Assembly: GCA_965242795.1 (NCBI GenBank)
Contig: OZ251505.1
Location: 1,426,001 to 1,490,000, forward strand
Reading direction: 5' to 3'
DNA: 64,000 bases
DNA from: Bin18 sp965242795
GTDB taxonomy: Bacteria; Desulfobacterota; Binatia; Bin18
Part shown: positions 43,321 to 51,722 of the stretch, piece after piece
Layout: each line of letters starts with the position of its first letter
Numbering within the stretch: the first letter of the stretch is position 1
Notes under the pieces: generated by a model
What the model saw: the letters and a program-made list of their open reading frames with translations, nothing else
Database searches by the model: none
What the model was told of the DNA's origin: nothing
Translations under genes and position numbers: made by a program

Positions 43321-44448
43321 TCACGACCCAACCTCCCTTGCCTCTGCAGAAGCCGTCTTTTGTATCTCTTCCATCGCAACTATGCGATTCAACGTGCTGC
43401 TGGCATAGAGTGCATTAATCACTTCGACCGTTCGGCGGGCGTTTTCTGCGTTTACCCGGGGCGACGTTCCTTCCCTTATGGATTGTGCTACATCGTCCAA
43501 CCATCGCTGGCGTGCGTTGGCGGGACGCTGCCGTAAGCGATGCCAGACGCCAGGCTTCTTGCCCTCCACAACTCGCGTTGAGTAATATCGGATCTGCTCT
43601 TGTTGCAGAGAGATTGAACCGTTGCGGCCGCAAATCAGTATGGCGTTCGAGCGCACGCCGTACTTCACGGTAGATAGGGACAGCGTCCAGACACATCCAC
43701 CTTCAATACCCAGCAACCCGTAAAAATCGCCTTCGATGCCGTCTGGAACATGCCCGGGCAACGGGCGAGGTGGAACGGAGAACACCCATTCAACTTTGGC
43801 TCCGGTGATGTACTGCACGGCGTGGATGATATGACAGCCGTTCATGATCAGAACCCCTCCGCCGGACTTGATTCTGTCGGAACGCCAATCGCTGGGACTG
43901 GGACCGACGGAGCCATGATAGTAAGCTGGACCTTTAAAGGCATTCAGTCGTGTCTCGACGCTAACCAAATCACCTATGGCACCGATTTCGACCAAACGGC
44001 GCGCTGTAAGAACATTGTTGTTGAAGATCCGCGGGTAGTGTACGGCAATCGACAGGCGGCGTTTCTCCGCCATCGCCGTCAACATTGCCGCGGAGCGCAT
44101 ATCGATGGCCATCGGCTTCTCGATGAGCAAGTGCTTTCCGGCTTCAAGCACCCGCTTCCCGATGTCCGGTAAGTGGACGTGAGGCACGGACACGAAGACA
44201 GCTTCGCTAGATTCGTCCTCCATGCATGCCTCAACGTCTCGGTAGAGTGTGGTGCTGGCCACTCGGGCGGTTCGCGCCGCTAAGTCCGCATGAAGGTCAA
44301 AGACGCCGGCCAAACGAAAGTTGGACGAGGCGAGGATCTGCTTGACATTCGACTGGCCCGCACGGCCCAAGCCGATGACGCCAATTCTCACTGGCTCGTC
44401 GCTGGCTACTCTAGTGTTCTTGTTCCACGCCTTCAAGAAATCAAACAT
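43321..44448 (-). CDS. Gfo/Idh/MocA family oxidoreductase
   Basis: A 375-residue NAD(P)-dependent sugar dehydrogenase. The Rossmann start RIGVIGLGRAGQSNVKQI, the AVFVSVPHVHLPDIGKRVLEAG segment and the signature EKPMA are present; the sugar-binding half includes GVLIMNGCHIIHAVQYITG, with the family's histidines. TAGGAGAG precedes the ATG. In surface-polysaccharide clusters these enzymes often pair with the MDR-type protein found two genes downstream, sometimes as a single fused protein. Substrate is likely a UDP- or free amino sugar derivative, by inference. Confidence 0.88.
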   Translation of the reverse strand: MFDFLKAWNKNTRVASDEPVRIGVIGLGRAGQSNVKQILASSNFRLAGVFDLHADLAARTARVASTTLYRDVEACMEDESSEAVFVSVPHVHLPDIGKRVLEAGKHLLIEKPMAIDMRSAAMLTAMAEKRRLSIAVHYPRIFNNNVLTARRLVEIGAIGDLVSVETRLNAFKGPAYYHGSVGPSPSDWRSDRIKSGGGVLIMNGCHIIHAVQYITGAKVEWVFSVPPRPLPGHVPDGIEGDFYGLLGIEGGCVWTLSLSTVKYGVRSNAILICGRNGSISLQQEQIRYYSTRVVEGKKPGVWHRLRQRPANARQRWLDDVAQSIREGTSPRVNAENARRTVEVINALYASSTLNRIVAMEEIQKTASAEAREVGS

Positions 44449-44747
44449 CGTCTTTCTCTCCTAATGCTTCTGTCGTCGTCCGGTCGCACTTTGATGTCTC
44501 GGGTTACATGGACCAGGACACACCGAGCCAGTATCGTGCGTACGGAACAATAAAGCAGCATCGAAGAACAACTGGAAGAGGGGGTCGGAACATCTCGGCA
44601 AACCGTTACTTCAGCCGAACTTCGATAAATACTGGGGAGGCTTGTCGTCGACCCGGGTCAAGGCGGTAGAAGCAGAGCCCTGTGACTTGACGGATTGGTT
44701 CGGGTGCTCGCGGAAGTACGACACACAGAGGAGAGATAAAGTGGTAT
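44449..44747. other. Gap upstream of the Gfo/Idh gene, no feature seen
   Basis: About 300 bp of mixed composition. It must contain the promoter for the minus-strand Gfo/Idh-MDR genes. I see no gene, no clear repeat and no hairpin. It marks the right edge of the lower-GC segment. Confidence 0.4.
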
Positions 44748-45040
44748 GTGGCGACCATTGTGGTCGCGCTGGAAAAAGTCGTGCATAAGCTGCGCGGCGG
44801 CAACACGCGCTTCACCGGCGGGCTGTTCCGCTATACCTACGCCGGTCTGGACGATCTGATGGCTCTGATCCGCGGCCACGACGACCTCGGCGACGTGCGC
44901 GTCGATCCCTACTCCGCACAGGATTTTCGGGACGACATCGCCCGTGTCACGGGCGGACACGCGGACTCGCAACTGACCGACACGCTGCGCTGGATGGCCA
45001 ACCTCGGGGTGGCGTGGGAGTTCAATCGCGCCGTCGCTCC
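44748..45040 (+). pseudogene. Partial duplicate of the FAD-dependent (TcuA-like) dehydrogenase
   Basis: The translation matches residues near 45-145 of the intact gene at 46342: KLRGGNTRFTGGLF, TYAGLDDL, LIRGHDD, TLRWMANLGVAWEFNRAV. By eye the DNA is about 85-90% identical. A 24-nt stretch is missing between LTD and TLRWM, flanked in the intact copy by short GATACG repeats, which fits slippage deletion. The FAD-binding N-terminus and everything after FNRAV are absent. It is a diverged leftover of a local duplication, not a working gene. Confidence 0.85.
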
Positions 45041-45480
45041 GGCGCGTCGCCGGACGCCAACATCCCGCGGGGGAATATCGAGAAATCCGTCCCCACGCCA
45101 GCAACGCCCTGTGCCGAATCCGCATGCGTTTGAATTTCGCGCCAGCGCGCGGCGTGTTGGGGGGCGGGAATCCTCTTCCTCGGATCAGGTCCGGGGCAGG
45201 CTCTAGCCCTCTCCCGATGGTCTCTGAGCTTGTCGAAGGGAGGAGAGGGGGTAGAAAGGCAAAGGCTCCAAGGGGGGACTCCTACCCACGTAACCCGGCG
45301 GCGATCCCAATCCGCAATCAAAAATCCACAATCAAAAATCGAATCCCCCTCAACGCGAACCCAAACACTCTCCGCGTGCATATATCCGAACGCACGCCGC
45401 GGTTTGAAAGTCCGCCGTCTTCTTTGCTAGGGTCACGCCGGCCCGCCCGCTCCGAGCGCCGCGCCGCACGAGGGAACACC
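45041..45480. repeat. Intergenic region with several repeat families
   Basis: A 440-bp stretch without a gene. A CCCTCTCCC...GAGAGGGGG pair lies at 45207-45251 and encloses a CTGAGCTTGTCGAAGGG element (45224-45240). A CAATCAAAAATCCACAATCA run lies at 45314-45337, related to 61291-61320. GAGGG at 45469-45473 serves the next gene. Confidence 0.6.
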
Positions 45481-46251
45481 ATGAGTGACGTCACTTGGGA
45501 GACCGCCAACGAGACCGGCGCCCGCCTCTACCAGAAGGGCCGCTACCCCGAAGCCGAACGACACCTGCGCACGGCCCTGCAAAAGGCCGAGGAGTTCGGC
45601 GAACGGGACGCGCGCGTCGCCGTGGTCCTCAACAACCTGGCCAGCCTGTCCCACAATCAGGGGAAACGCGGCGAGGCCGAAACCTACTACGAGCGCGCGC
45701 TGGCCATCCGCGAAGAATTCTACGGCCCGGATCATCCCTGGGTGGCGCAAAGCCTGAACAATCTCGCCTCGCTCTACCGCGAGTTGGGCAAATACGACGA
45801 GGCGGAGACGTTTCTGCAGCGCGCGCTCAAGATCGCCGAAGCGGTGGTGGGGCCCGACCACTACCGCGTCACCAACTGCCTGAACAATCTGGCCGCGGTC
45901 TATACCGGCCAGCGCCGGTACGACGAAGCCGAGTCGCTGTTCCGGCGCTCGCTCGCCATCCGGCAACGCGACCTGGGCGAGACGCATCCCGCGGTCGCCA
46001 CCGCGCTGTGCGGGCTGGCCGAACTCGCCACGGCGCAGGACAAACACGAAGACGCCGACGCCCTGTTCCAACAGGCGCTGACCATTCGGGAGCGGCGCCT
46101 CGGGGAAGACCATCCCGCGGTCGCCCTGCTGCTCGACAAATACGCCGGCGTCCTGCGCAAGCTGGACCGCGCCGCCGAAGCCGGCGACCTGCAGGCGCGC
46201 GCCCGGACCATCCGCGCCAAACAGCACCCGCCCGCGGAGACCGTGCATTAG
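45481..46251 (+). CDS. Tetratricopeptide repeat protein (kinesin-light-chain-like TPR)
   Basis: A 256-residue protein made of about five 42-residue TPR units of the type VVLNNLASLSHNQGKRGEAE..YERALAIREEFYGPDHP. This 42-residue spacing with the GPDHPxVA linker is the kinesin-light-chain subclass. No catalytic domain, signal peptide or membrane helix is visible, so it is a soluble scaffold. ATG at 45481 (MSDVTWE) follows GAGGG. It lies 90 bp before the FAD dehydrogenase on the same strand, but no functional link is evident. Confidence 0.85.
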   Translation: MSDVTWETANETGARLYQKGRYPEAERHLRTALQKAEEFGERDARVAVVLNNLASLSHNQGKRGEAETYYERALAIREEFYGPDHPWVAQSLNNLASLYRELGKYDEAETFLQRALKIAEAVVGPDHYRVTNCLNNLAAVYTGQRRYDEAESLFRRSLAIRQRDLGETHPAVATALCGLAELATAQDKHEDADALFQQALTIRERRLGEDHPAVALLLDKYAGVLRKLDRAAEAGDLQARARTIRAKQHPPAETVH

Positions 46252-46341
46252 TCCGCCCGCGCGGACGATCGGCTTCGTCTCTCGTATGGCCCGCGCTCCG
46301 CGGACGCCCAATCGGGCTTGCAACAGAAAGCGAACGGGCCG

Positions 46342-47856
46342 GTGACGGATTCGAGCGCCCTTCCCGACTCGACGGACGTGATCGTGGTCGGCGCCGGCAA
46401 CGCCGCACTCACCGCGGCGCTGGCCGCCCGGGCCGAAGGGGCCGGCGTGGTCGTGCTGGAAAAAGCCACGCACAAGCTGCGTGGCGGCAATACGCGCTTC
46501 ACCGGCGGGCTGTTCCGTTGCACCTACGCCGGGCTGGACGACCTGACGGCCCTGATCCGCGGCCACGACGACCCCGCGGACGTACGCGTCGCTCCCTATA
46601 CCGCGCAGGATTTTCGGGAGGACATCGACCGTGTGACGGGTGGACGCGCGGACCCGGAATTGACGGATACGTTGATCGCCCGGTCGTACGATACGCTGCG
46701 CTGGATGGCCGACCTCGGGGTGGCGTGGGAGTTCAACCGCGCCGTCGGGCCGGTCCGCGTGGCCGACGCCCGCACGATCACTCTCGCACGCGGCGGCGCG
46801 ATCCGCGCCAAGGGCGAAGGCGTGCACCTGTCCGCCACGCTGTTCCGCTTGGCCGCGGATGCCGACGTATCCATCCGGTATGAAAGCCAGGCACGCCGCA
46901 TTCTGACTGCGGCCGACGGGCGCGTGTGCGGGCTGGAGGTGCACGGCCCGGACGGCATGCGCCGTCTCGCCTGCCGCGCCCTGGTGCTGGCCAGCGGCGG
47001 CTTTCAGGCCAACCCGGAGATGCGGACGGCCTACCTCGGCCCGCATTGGAGCATGGTCAAGGTGCGCGGCACGCGCAGCAACACCGGCGAGATGACGCGC
47101 GCCGCGCTGGACGTCGGCGCGCAGCCCTGCGGCGAATGGGCCGGCTGCCACGCCACGCCGATCGACGCGGACGCGCCGGCCTACGGCGACCTGCGGCTGA
47201 CGGACAAGACCAACCGGCTGTCGTATCCGTTCTCGGTCATGCTCAACCTGGACGGCGAGCGGTTCGTGGACGAGGGCGCGGACTTCAATCTCTATACCTA
47301 TGCGCGCATGGGGCGCGACATTCTGCGCCAGCGCGAGGCGTCCGTCTTCCAGGTCTTCGACCAACAGACGCTGCCGTTGCTCGAAGCGCGCTACGCGACC
47401 GGCACGCCGGTCGAAGCCGACAGCGTGGGCGTCCTGGCCGACCGGCTGGCCGCACGCTACGCCGCGCTGGATTTTCGGCGCGACGCGTTCGTTGCCACGC
47501 TGGACGCCTACAACGCCGCGGTGCAGGACGGCGCCTTCGATCCGACCGTCAAGGACGGCAAACGCACGCGCGGCCTGCGCCCCGAAAAGACCAACTGGGC
47601 CACGCGGCTCGACCGCCCGCCGTTCGTCGCCTACCCGGTGACGCTGGGGATCACCTTCACCTTCGGCGGGATTCGGATCAACACGCGCGCCGAGGTCCTC
47701 GACCATCTCGACCGGCCCATTCCCGGGTTGTTCGCGACCGGCGAAATCACGGGCGGCTTCTTCTCCCGCAACTATCCGGGCGGTGCCGGGCTCATGCGCG
47801 GCGCGGCCTTCGGGCGGCTGGCGGGCACGCACGCGGCCCGCGCCGCGCGGGGGTAG
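46342..47856 (+). CDS. FAD-dependent dehydrogenase, tricarballylate dehydrogenase (TcuA)-like
   Basis: A flavoprotein of about 504 residues of the fumarate-reductase/succinate-dehydrogenase flavoprotein group. The FAD dinucleotide motif DVIVVGAGNAALTAALAA is near the N-terminus, followed by EKATHKLRGGNTRFTGGLF and the C-terminal TFGGIRINTRAEVLD, GLFATGEITGGFF and YPGGAGLMRGAAFGR. TcuA oxidises tricarballylate to aconitate. GTG at 46342 is used; TTG at 46318 is an alternative. The lyase gene starts 3 nt after the stop, so the two form an operon for a tricarboxylate-like substrate. A broken copy lies at 44748. Confidence 0.85.
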   Translation: MTDSSALPDSTDVIVVGAGNAALTAALAARAEGAGVVVLEKATHKLRGGNTRFTGGLFRCTYAGLDDLTALIRGHDDPADVRVAPYTAQDFREDIDRVTGGRADPELTDTLIARSYDTLRWMADLGVAWEFNRAVGPVRVADARTITLARGGAIRAKGEGVHLSATLFRLAADADVSIRYESQARRILTAADGRVCGLEVHGPDGMRRLACRALVLASGGFQANPEMRTAYLGPHWSMVKVRGTRSNTGEMTRAALDVGAQPCGEWAGCHATPIDADAPAYGDLRLTDKTNRLSYPFSVMLNLDGERFVDEGADFNLYTYARMGRDILRQREASVFQVFDQQTLPLLEARYATGTPVEADSVGVLADRLAARYAALDFRRDAFVATLDAYNAAVQDGAFDPTVKDGKRTRGLRPEKTNWATRLDRPPFVAYPVTLGITFTFGGIRINTRAEVLDHLDRPIPGLFATGEITGGFFSRNYPGGAGLMRGAAFGRLAGTHAARAARG

Positions 47857-47858
47857 GC

Positions 47859-48737
47859 ATGCTCCGGACGCCCCAAGGCCCCGGCGTGCTACGGACTCTG
47901 CTGAACCGCGGGGAATTGCTGGCCGCGCCGGGGGTGTACGATGGGCTGTCGGCGCGGGTCGCCGAGGCCGCTGGCTTTGCCGCGCTGTACGTCAGCGGCG
48001 GGGCGATCGCGCGCAGCATGGGCTATCCCGACCTGGGTCTGGTGACGTTCACCGAAATGCAGAAACGGCTGGAAGAGATCCGGTCGGTCACGACGGTGCC
48101 GCTGATCGTGGACGCCGACGCCGGCTACGGCAACGCGCTCAACGTCATGCGCACGGTGCGCGCCTACGCCCGAGCCGGGGCCGCGGCCCTGCACATCGAG
48201 GATCAGGTCGAGCCCAAACGCTGCGGCCACTACGACGGCCCGCAGGTCGTCAGCCCCGATGAGATGATCGAGAAGATCGCCGCCGCGGTCGAGGCGCGCG
48301 GCAGCAACGGAATCGTCCTGATCGCGCGCACCGACGCGCGCGCCGCATTGGGGCTGGACGCGGCCATCGAGCGCGCGCAGGCGTATGCCGCGGCCGGCGC
48401 CGACGCGATCTTCGTCGAAGCACCTCGAACGGAAGACGAGATCGTGCGCATCGCCGCGGAGGTCGATGCCCCGCTGCTCATCAACATGTTCCACGGCGGC
48501 AAGACGCCGCTCGTGCCGCGCGAACGGCTCGCCGCGATGGGCTACCGGATCATGATCGTTCCGTCCGACTTGCAGCGCGCGGCCCTGCGCGCCATGCAAC
48601 GCGCCGCGGCGGCGCTCCAGCGGGACGGCCACACGCAATCCGTCGCCGCTACAATGGCCTCTTTCACCGAACGCGACGAGGTCGTTGGCCTGTCCGTACT
48701 GCAGCGGTTGACCGGACTCCTCACCACTCGCCACTAA
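47859..48737 (+). CDS. Isocitrate lyase/PEP mutase family lyase
   Basis: A 292-residue TIM-barrel enzyme of the superfamily that includes methylisocitrate lyase, oxaloacetate decarboxylase and carboxyphosphonoenolpyruvate mutase. Visible motifs are YVSGGAIARSMGYPD, VDADAGYGNALNVMRTV (metal aspartates), HIEDQVEPKRCGHYDG (the KRCGH active loop that supplies the catalytic Cys in lyases) and IARTDAR. The KRCGH form points to a C-C lyase or decarboxylase instead of PEP mutase. It follows the FAD dehydrogenase by 3 nt, which suggests linked oxidation and cleavage of a polycarboxylate. Confidence 0.88.
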   Translation: MLRTPQGPGVLRTLLNRGELLAAPGVYDGLSARVAEAAGFAALYVSGGAIARSMGYPDLGLVTFTEMQKRLEEIRSVTTVPLIVDADAGYGNALNVMRTVRAYARAGAAALHIEDQVEPKRCGHYDGPQVVSPDEMIEKIAAAVEARGSNGIVLIARTDARAALGLDAAIERAQAYAAAGADAIFVEAPRTEDEIVRIAAEVDAPLLINMFHGGKTPLVPRERLAAMGYRIMIVPSDLQRAALRAMQRAAAALQRDGHTQSVAATMASFTERDEVVGLSVLQRLTGLLTTRH

Positions 48738-48768
48738 TCACTCACCACTTCCCCTCCCCGGAGGTCCC

Positions 48769-49578
48769 ATGAGCGAAGACCGAAACGCCGATCAAATCCT
48801 GACCCGGGTCATGGGCCGCGTCGCCGTCCTGACCCTCAACCGGCCCGAGGTGATGAACGCCTTCTCCGACACCATGCGCGGAAGGCTGCTCGAAGCGTTG
48901 GAACGCTTCGCCGCCGATCCGCAGGTGGGCTGCGTGGTCATCACGGGCGCCGGCAAGGCATTCTGCGCCGGCGGCGACATCGCCAGCATGGCGGAGATGC
49001 AAGAGCAGAACTCTACCGCGGTGCTGGAAGAACGGATGACGCTGGGCAGCCACGTCGTGCAACTCATCCAGCGCATGCCGCAGCCGGTAATTGCCGCGGT
49101 GAACGGCGCCGCGGCCGGCGCCGGCGCGAACCTGGCCTTGAGTTGCGACCTGCGGCTGGGCTCGGAGCGGGCGCTATTTGCGGAAAGCTTCGTGCGGATC
49201 GGACTGGTGCCGGACTGGGGCGGCTTCTTCTTCCTGCCGCGCCTGGTCGGCACGGCCAAGGCGCTCGAACTCATGCTGACCGGCGACCGCATCGACGCCG
49301 AGGGGGCGCTGCGCCTCGGACTGCTCAACCGCGTCTCCCCGGCCGAGCGGTTTCAGGAAGACGTGCTGACCTTCGCACGTCGGCTTGCCGACGGGCCGGC
49401 CGGCGCCGTGGCGCGCATCAAGGCCGGTGTGTACCAGGGCGCGACCGCCTCGCTGGAAGAGAGCCTCGCCTACGAATATCGGGCGCAGAGAGCGGCGTTT
49501 CTGTCTCCCGACGCACGCGAAGGTATGCGCGCCTTCTTGGATAAGCGCCCGCCCGCCTTCGGCAGACCGTCCGAATAG
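48769..49578 (+). CDS. Enoyl-CoA hydratase/isomerase
   Basis: A 269-residue crotonase-fold protein. The oxyanion-hole segments are KAFCAGGDIASMAEM and NGAAAGAGANLALSCDLRLG, and LVPDWGGFFFLPRLVG holds the second catalytic region; the FAESFVRIGL glutamate is present. The C-terminal helices (SLAYEYRAQRAAFLSPDARE and GMRAFLDKRPPAFGR) are typical. GGAGG precedes the ATG. It would hydrate enoyl-CoA in beta-oxidation or an aromatic-CoA pathway. It is 31 bp after the lyase gene. Confidence 0.92.
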   Translation: MSEDRNADQILTRVMGRVAVLTLNRPEVMNAFSDTMRGRLLEALERFAADPQVGCVVITGAGKAFCAGGDIASMAEMQEQNSTAVLEERMTLGSHVVQLIQRMPQPVIAAVNGAAAGAGANLALSCDLRLGSERALFAESFVRIGLVPDWGGFFFLPRLVGTAKALELMLTGDRIDAEGALRLGLLNRVSPAERFQEDVLTFARRLADGPAGAVARIKAGVYQGATASLEESLAYEYRAQRAAFLSPDAREGMRAFLDKRPPAFGRPSE

Positions 49579-49945
49579 CAAGGCCGGGCAGGCTTCTTTC
49601 GACAGGCTCAGGTTGAAACTCCGAGGCTGAGGTGTCTTCGAGGACCCTCTCCCTAGCCCTCTCCCAGAGGGAGAGGGGATAGGAAGGAGGGGAAAGAGGC
49701 CACAAAGCCGGTCCCCGAGCCCGGTTGGTGAGCCTGTGTTCTTGAGCCTGTCGAAGGGTGGGAAAAGGGCCGAGTGAGTGGGTGAATCAGCGCGGGAAAT
49801 GCAAACCGGGACGCTCCCATTCTGTGCAGTCAGACGGGGCCCGCCACTTTGCAAGCCGGAGGGGCGTGGGTAGAATGCGCGGGTTTCGGGAATTCGCCAT
49901 CTGCGCGGGTATGCGCACAATTTCACGACGAACGAGGAGGAAGAT
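49579..49945. repeat. Intergenic region with palindromic repeats
   Basis: A 367-bp gap. TTCGACAGGCTCAGG at 49599-49613, CCCTCTCCCTAGCCCTCTCC ending GGGAGAGGGG at 49645-49678, and CTTGAGCCTGTCGAAGGG at 49741-49758 are present. GAGGAGGAAG upstream of 49946 is the tpx ribosome site. No gene is seen. Confidence 0.6.
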
Positions 49946-50464
49946 ATGGCATCAGTCACGTTACGAGGGAATCCCATCGCGCTGGCCGGAACGGAAGTGG
50001 CCGTCGGACAGGCCGCGCCGGACTTCACCGCGGTGAGCAACGATCTGCAGCCCGTCAGGCTCAGCGAGGCCAAGGGCAAAGTCGTCATCCTGAGTTCGGT
50101 CCCTTCCGTGGATACGCCGGTGTGCGACACCGAGACGCGGCGCTTCAACGCAGAGGCCGGCAAGCTCGGCGACGGCATCGAAATCTGGACGCTCAGCGTG
50201 GACCTGCCGTTCGCCCAGAAACGATGGTGCGGGGCCGCAGGCGTGGAGCAGGTCAAGACGCTGTCGGACTTCCGCGACCGCACGTTCGCCAAGGGCTACG
50301 GCGTGCTGATCGACGACGGCCCGCTGGCCGGCGTCACCGCGCGGGCAGTGTTCGTGGTGGGCAAGGACGGCCAACTCACCCACGTCGAATACGTGTCCGA
50401 GATCGCCAACGAACCGGACTACGACGCCGCACTGAACGCGGCCAAGGCCGCCGCGGCGGCATGA
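49946..50464 (+). CDS. tpx: Thiol peroxidase (Tpx-type peroxiredoxin)
   Basis: A 172-residue atypical two-cysteine peroxiredoxin that reduces hydroperoxides with thioredoxin. The peroxidatic Cys60 lies in SVDTPVCDTETRRF and the resolving Cys95 in QKRWCGAAGV, the spacing of Tpx. The opening VTLRGNPIALAG and the LSVDLPFAQ strand are also typical. GAGGAGG stands before the ATG. The gene is monocistronic between repeat-filled gaps. It is in the cytoplasm or periplasm; no signal peptide is seen. Its cysteines are encoded as Cys, not Sec. Confidence 0.95.
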   Translation: MASVTLRGNPIALAGTEVAVGQAAPDFTAVSNDLQPVRLSEAKGKVVILSSVPSVDTPVCDTETRRFNAEAGKLGDGIEIWTLSVDLPFAQKRWCGAAGVEQVKTLSDFRDRTFAKGYGVLIDDGPLAGVTARAVFVVGKDGQLTHVEYVSEIANEPDYDAALNAAKAAAAA

Positions 50465-50712
50465 GGCGAGAAGCCGCGGCCCTCTCCCTCCGCTCCCCGA
50501 GCCTGCTGAGCCTTGAGCGTGGTCCCTGAGCTTGTCGAAGGGTGTCGAAGGGGCGGAGGGAGAGAGGCGGGGCACGAACCGGCGCCGCTGGACAGTTCCG
50601 GATTTCAGGCTGGGGTCTTCCCCGCTTTCCCGATACGCTGGGACCCTTTTCCCCCACGGTGTGACGTTCAACGGGCGCAGCAACGGCGATACGGCCCGTC
50701 AGGGAGGGACTT
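50465..50712. repeat. Intergenic region with a TTGTCGAAGG element
   Basis: A 248-bp gap. GGTCCCTGAGCTTGTCGAAG at 50521-50540 with a second GTGTCGAAGGGG copy is the recurrent element. CAGGGAGGGA before 50713 is the ribosome site of the next gene. No other feature is seen. Confidence 0.55.
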
Positions 50713-51714
50713 ATGGACTTCGGCCTCGTTCTCCAGCCCGACCCCCCGGCCTCGCGGACGGTAGATCTCGCCCGGCGGGCAGAGACGCTGGGATTCAGCC
50801 ACGCCTGGACGTTCGATTCGCACGTCCTGTGGCAGGAGCCCTACGTCATCTATTCGCAAATCCTGTCGGCAACCAGCCATATGAAAGTGGGGCCGATGGT
50901 GACCAACCCCGGCACCCGCGACTGGACGGTGACCGCGTCGCTGTTCGCCACCTTGAACGACATGTTCGGCGAACGGACCGTGTGCGGCATCGGTCGGGGG
51001 GATTCCGCGTTGCGCGTGATCGGCCGGCCGCCCTGCTCGCTCGCCACGCTCGGCGAAGCGATGCAAGTCATCAAGGGCCTCGCCGAAGGCCGCGAAGTCG
51101 TCTATCGCGGCCAGCCGTGCACGATTCCGTGGCGTGACGGGGGGAGCCTCGACGTCTGGATGGCCGCCTACGGGCCGAAAGCCTTGGCACTGTGCGGCAA
51201 ACAGGCCGACGGCTTCATCCTGCAACTCGCGGACCCGGCCGTGGCGGCGTGGACCATCGGCAGCGTCCGCGAGGCCGCAACCGCCGCGGGACGCGACCCC
51301 GATACGATCACCATCTGCGTAGCCGCGCCGGCCTACGTCGGTGACGACCTCGCCCACCAGCGCGATCAGGTCCGCTGGTTCGGTGGCATGGTGGGCAACC
51401 ACGTTGCCGAGATCGTGGCCCGCTACGGCCGCGACGGCACGGTCGTCCCCGCGGCGCTCACCGACTACATCGCCGGCCGGAAGGACTACGACTACGCCGC
51501 GCACGGGCGGGCCGGAAACGTCCACACCGACTTCGTGCCGGACACGATCGTGGACCGCTTCTGCATCCTCGGCCCGCCGGAGACGCACGTCCGCCGGCTG
51601 AACGAACTGCGCGACCTCGGCGTGGACCAGTTCGCCCTCTACCTGATGCACGACCGGCAAGACGAAACCCTGGAAGCCTACGGGCAGACGATCATCCCGG
51701 CTGTCGGGCGCTGA
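50713..51714 (+). CDS. LLM class F420-dependent oxidoreductase (TIGR03842-like)
   Basis: A 333-residue luciferase-fold protein. It opens MDFGLVLQPDPP, with AETLGFSHAWTFDSHVLWQE, VGPMVTNPGTRDWTVTASLF and ERTVCGIGRGDSALRVIG as cofactor and substrate segments. The wording resembles the TIGR03842 subgroup of F420-dependent enzymes, assigned from memory. It is only distantly similar to the 29440 LLM protein. GGGAGGGA precedes the ATG. It ends 8 bp before a DNA methyltransferase gene on the same strand, an odd partner for a metabolic enzyme. Confidence 0.88.
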   Translation: MDFGLVLQPDPPASRTVDLARRAETLGFSHAWTFDSHVLWQEPYVIYSQILSATSHMKVGPMVTNPGTRDWTVTASLFATLNDMFGERTVCGIGRGDSALRVIGRPPCSLATLGEAMQVIKGLAEGREVVYRGQPCTIPWRDGGSLDVWMAAYGPKALALCGKQADGFILQLADPAVAAWTIGSVREAATAAGRDPDTITICVAAPAYVGDDLAHQRDQVRWFGGMVGNHVAEIVARYGRDGTVVPAALTDYIAGRKDYDYAAHGRAGNVHTDFVPDTIVDRFCILGPPETHVRRLNELRDLGVDQFALYLMHDRQDETLEAYGQTIIPAVGR

Positions 51715-51722
51715 CGCGGACG

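Noticed and set aside
45433..47832. A 799-codon open frame on the minus strand
   Set aside because: It is antisense to the TPR and FAD dehydrogenase genes, arises from high-GC third positions, and its translation has no recognisable domain.
46926..47858. Upstream extension of the lyase frame into the FAD dehydrogenase
   Set aside because: The frame is open by chance; protein similarity begins only at ATG 47859.
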